DNA from: an uncultured Castellaniella sp. | GTDB lineage: Bacteria; Pseudomonadota; Gammaproteobacteria; Burkholderiales; Burkholderiaceae_B | DNA length: 64,000 bases | Assembly: GCF_937988725.1 (NCBI RefSeq) | Contig: NZ_CALKHS010000010.1 | Location: forward strand, 1,364,001-1,428,000 | Reading direction: 5' to 3' | Part shown: one piece after another, positions 61,491 to 64,000 of the stretch | Layout of the letters: every line of letters begins with the position of its first letter | Position numbering within the stretch: the stretch's first letter is position 1 | Translations under genes and position numbers: made by a program | The notes under the pieces: model-generated | What the model was told of the DNA's origin: nothing | Seen by the model: only the letters and a program-made list of their open reading frames with translations | Database searches by the model: none

Positions 61491-61667
61491 GCACGACCCT
61501 CCTGGGTGAAAGACGAAATTCCCAAGGGGCAACGATAACGCACGCGGCGGCGCCAAACGCCGTCCGAGGCCCGTCCGGCGCTCGGCCGGCGTCGGGCGCG
61601 GCCCCCGGATTCGCCCCGATTTCCTAGTGCGGACGGGGCGCGCCGCCGCATGGCAATTCGAAACAAT

Positions 61668-61696
61668 TTGACGATTCGCAATATGTCGTCTAGTAT
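61668..61696 (+). promoter_or_regulatory. Promoter of the ArsR-type regulator, likely leaderless
   Basis: TTGACG (61668-61673), exactly 17 bases, TAGTAT (61691-61696). The start would fall at about 61703, which is the A of the ATG. ATTCG occurs three times around it (61656-61660, 61674-61678, 61695-61699) and may be part of an operator. The rest of the 212-base gap 61491-61702 shows nothing else clear. Confidence 0.65.
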
Positions 61697-61702
61697 TCGG
61701 AA

Positions 61703-62005
61703 ATGGATCTCGATCTGGCACTCAAAGCTCTGGACAATACCCACCGCCGCACCGTCCTGTCGGCGATGCGGGACCCGCGCAGGCACTTCAGGCCTGTCGG
61801 CGGCACCGATCCCGCCGACGACGGCGTCTGCGTCCTGCAGATATCCGAACTTCTGGGCGTCAACCAGTCCACGGCGTCGACCTATATGTCGATACTGCGC
61901 GATGCGGGCCTGGTCACGGCGGCCCGGGTCGGCAAATACACGCGCTACAAACGCAACGAACACGCGGTGGCCGCGGTGGCTTCCGCCATCGTCCGGGAAC
62001 TCTAG
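61703..62005 (+). CDS. ArsR-type winged-helix regulator
   Basis: A 100-residue regulator. LDLALKALDNTHRRTVLSAM is the ArsR-type first helix pair, VCVLQISELLGVNQSTASTYMSILRDAGLV the HTH, and the wing reads ARVGKYTRYK. No obvious metal site (no paired Cys in the alpha-3 or alpha-5 positions), so the signal is unlikely to be a classic metal. It precedes an MFS permease by 123 bases on the same strand and probably represses itself and that gene. Its own start appears leaderless. Confidence 0.85.
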   Translation: MDLDLALKALDNTHRRTVLSAMRDPRRHFRPVGGTDPADDGVCVLQISELLGVNQSTASTYMSILRDAGLVTAARVGKYTRYKRNEHAVAAVASAIVREL

Positions 62006-62045
62006 CGCTCCGCGCGGTCGACCTGCGCAGGACGCCGGTCGATGC

Positions 62046-62069
62046 GCCTTGCCGCGAGAACACACATTG
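62046..62069 (+). repeat. Dispersed 22-base element, copy 2
   Basis: GCCTTGC (62046-62052), CG, then CGAGAACACACATTG (62055-62069), in the gap between the ArsR gene and the MFS gene, 59 bases before the MFS ATG. Copy 1 is at 53361-53386. After this copy the sequence becomes markedly A+T-rich (62070-62128), consistent with a promoter for the MFS gene (GATAAT at 62100-62105). Confidence 0.5.
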
Positions 62070-62128
62070 GCTTCGTCTTTATTTTTATCTTTACATATCG
62101 ATAATTTCCAAATCATAGATGCAAAATC

Positions 62129-63328
62129 ATGACTATTTCCACTCGAACTCAGATTTTGTTGCTCGCGATGACGACCTTCGTCGCCGGAGCCAATGAATAC
62201 ATACTCGCGGGCATACTGGACCTGGTCGCCCCTGGCCTGAACGCTCCGGTCGCGCTCACCGGCCAGTTGATCACCCTCTATGCATTCGTCTACGGCCTGG
62301 GCGTGCCGGTCACGATCGCCCTGAGCAGCCACATTGGAAGGCGCACGGTCATGATCACCGCCATGACGGTCTACGCGCTGGCCAGCATGCTCACGCTGCT
62401 GGTGAACGATTTCTGGACCTTCGTCCCTCTGCGCATCATCCAGGCGCTGTCGGGCGGCACCGCCGTCGTGACCGCCCTGTCCACTGCAGCCACGCTGGCC
62501 GGCACGCAGCGCCAGGGACGCGCCATCGCCACCGTCATCATGGGATTCACCGCGTCGCTGATCGTGGCGGTCCCCCTCGGCCGCGAAATCGCCCTGCGTC
62601 TGGGCTGGCACGCCGTGTTTCCCCTGGTCGGGCTGCTGGGCCTGGCCACGGCGCTGAGCCAGCGCTTCGTCCTGCCGGTCCTGAGCCCGGCGGCTTCCAT
62701 TCCGCTGCGCGAGCAGTTCGCCCTCCTGCGGCGTCCGGCGATCCTCGGGGGCCTGACGGTCACCGTGCTGTGGATGGCGGGATACGTCATGACCTACAGC
62801 TATTTGACCCCCTACCTGATTGACGTCCAGCGCCTTCCCGGCGAATGGATCAGCCCCGTGCTCCTGGCCTTCGGCCTGGCCAGCCTGGCGGGTTCGCGGC
62901 TGGGCGGCAGCCGCGCCGACCGGCACGGGTTCCACGCGACCCTGGTCGTGTCCAAGCTTTTGCAGATGCTCTTCCTGGCTGCCCTGCCGGTGGCCGCGTG
63001 GCTCCTGGCGCCCGGATCGCTGGCCGCGGTGGCCGCCATCCTGATGCTGTGGTCGGTATCGGCCTGGGCGGCGGGGCCGGCCCAGCAGGTCAGGGCTGCG
63101 GCGATGGTCCCCGGGGCGCAAGGCGTCCTGGTGGGGCTCAACCAATCCGCCATGCAGATCGGCATCGCCGTCGGCACCGCCCTGGGCGGCCTGGCGACGC
63201 AGGCCGTCGGGCTGGCGGATCTGCCCTGGCTGTCCGTCGCGCTGATCCTGGCGTCCCTGATCCTGATGATCGCCTTGCGCGGCCGCGCGCCGCAAGGCTA
63301 TGCGGGCGGCCCGGTCGCCGATCTCTGA
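62129..63328 (+). CDS. MFS permease, DHA1/AraJ-like
   Basis: A 399-residue MFS carrier with 12 helices. LLAMTTFVAGANEYILAGIL opens it; VTIALSSHIGRRTVMITAM is the helix 2-3 loop; RIIQALSGGTAVVTALSTAATLAG and GFTASLIVAVPLGREIALRLGWHAVF are motifs of the DHA1 drug or sugar-efflux group. Likely exports a small compound sensed by the ArsR-type regulator upstream. No ribosome site is evident before ATG 62129. Confidence 0.87.
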   Translation: MTISTRTQILLLAMTTFVAGANEYILAGILDLVAPGLNAPVALTGQLITLYAFVYGLGVPVTIALSSHIGRRTVMITAMTVYALASMLTLLVNDFWTFVPLRIIQALSGGTAVVTALSTAATLAGTQRQGRAIATVIMGFTASLIVAVPLGREIALRLGWHAVFPLVGLLGLATALSQRFVLPVLSPAASIPLREQFALLRRPAILGGLTVTVLWMAGYVMTYSYLTPYLIDVQRLPGEWISPVLLAFGLASLAGSRLGGSRADRHGFHATLVVSKLLQMLFLAALPVAAWLLAPGSLAAVAAILMLWSVSAWAAGPAQQVRAAAMVPGAQGVLVGLNQSAMQIGIAVGTALGGLATQAVGLADLPWLSVALILASLILMIALRGRAPQGYAGGPVADL

Positions 63329-63351
63329 GCGGCCCGCCGCGACGGAAAGCT

Positions 63352-64000
63352 TCAGCGGCCCTGGCGAGGCCCGTCCGCCTGATCGCCCGCCGTTCGCGGA
63401 CGGCTCTGCAGGACGTCGACCAGTTCGGGCACGAAGCGGCCCGGGCCGGCCTGTTCCACCGCGTCGGCGAAGGTTTGCCGCACCGCGTCGGCGATCTCGT
63501 GGACGGATCCGCCGTCCTGCGCCATGGTGGTGAAATAGCCGATGTCCTTGAGCGCGTTGCTCATGGCGAAGCGCAAGGGGGACGAATCCCGTTCGGTCAG
63601 GTAGGGCCGCATGCGGTCCAGGGCGGCGCCCGCTCCGCCGCCCTTGGCCAGCACGTCCACGAACACCGCCGGATCGATGTCCGCATCGAGCGCCGCGGCG
63701 GCGGCCTCGGCCAGTAGCGCAATGGAGCCCAGCGAGACGTAGTTGTGCAGGAGCTTCATGCGGTGGCCGGCCCCCACGCCCCCCACCCGCGTCACGTTCT
63801 CGGCGAAGCAGCGCAGCACGGGCAGGCATTCCTCGAACAGGCGCTCGTCCCCGCCGACCAGCAGGTTCAGCCGGCCCTGGGCCGCTTCCCTGGGGGTGCG
63901 GGTCATGGGCGCATCCAGGAAACGGCCGCCCCGCTCGCCCACGGCCCGCGCGACCTTTTCCGTGGACGAGGGAATGGCGGTGGAACAGTCGATGACGATG
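63352..64000 (-). CDS. NAD(P)-dependent beta-hydroxyacid dehydrogenase, HIBADH-like (partial)
   Basis: The C-terminal 215 or so residues; the N-terminal nucleotide-binding part lies beyond the window edge. The frame is open to 63999 and reads IVIDCSTAIPSSTEKVA at the start, which is the family substrate motif region. FLDAPMTRTPREAAQG is the substrate loop, and GVGAGHRMKLLHNYVSLG contains the catalytic Lys. Relatives act on 3-hydroxyisobutyrate, tartronate semialdehyde or 2-hydroxymethyl acids. Substrate undetermined. Converges with the MFS gene 23 bases away. Confidence 0.88.
   Translation of the reverse strand, partial: IVIDCSTAIPSSTEKVARAVGERGGRFLDAPMTRTPREAAQGRLNLLVGGDERLFEECLPVLRCFAENVTRVGGVGAGHRMKLLHNYVSLGSIALLAEAAAAALDADIDPAVFVDVLAKGGGAGAALDRMRPYLTERDSSPLRFAMSNALKDIGYFTTMAQDGGSVHEIADAVRQTFADAVEQAGPGRFVPELVDVLQSRPRTAGDQADGPRQGR

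Overview
The window is chromosomal DNA of a G+C-rich (by eye about two thirds) betaproteobacterium. The gene families, the tight ATGA-coupled operons and a lipid A amino-sugar locus like that of Bordetella point to Burkholderiales, most likely Alcaligenaceae (inference; no 16S rRNA gene is present). It is densely packed with about 60 genes. No tRNA, rRNA, CRISPR array, insertion sequence or prophage was seen.

Positions 1-11061: the end of a DMT permease and an MFS permease; moaC-moaD-moaE-moaB-moeA on the plus strand facing mobA-moaA on the minus strand, which is nearly a full molybdenum cofactor (Moco) pathway; a Usp protein; a small sulfurtransferase-like protein; and a four-gene lipid A amino-sugar module (YdjC-type deacetylase, GtrA flippase, ArnT-like transferase, GT2 synthase).

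Positions 11181-22704: the nitrogen-oxide block. A truncated haemoglobin-NnrS-NsrR operon on the plus strand has a candidate NsrR operator over its -10 element. It faces narK-narG-narH-narJ-narI-parvulin on the minus strand, whose promoter carries an FNR-type box placed at -41.5. Moco made by the moa/moe/mob genes serves NarG and, further right, MsrP.

Positions 22744-31253: serA, then the ovothiol enzyme OvoA flanked by two membrane c-di-GMP enzymes. Positions 31456-37788: a nucleobase/hydantoin-type uptake locus with two NCS1 permeases, a DctA-type carrier, a GntR/FCD regulator and a racemase-family enzyme lacking one catalytic cysteine. Two matching dyads (6-8-6) lie upstream of its genes. 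Positions 37803-40067: a polar amino-acid ABC importer with a terminator-like hairpin just before its first gene.

Positions 40152-47206: a MocR regulator divergent from a DMT exporter, ung, a diguanylate cyclase, another DMT permease, AzlCD and YajQ. Positions 47228-53240: an operon of type III CoA-transferase, TRAP importer and a crotonase-fold enzyme, divergent from a LysR regulator. Positions 53361-64000: a flavin reductase, a class I amidotransferase, MipA, wrbA-msrP-msrQ-DUF2520 (envelope oxidative repair), an ABC exporter, a GST, an ArsR regulator with an MFS permease, and a partial beta-hydroxyacid dehydrogenase.
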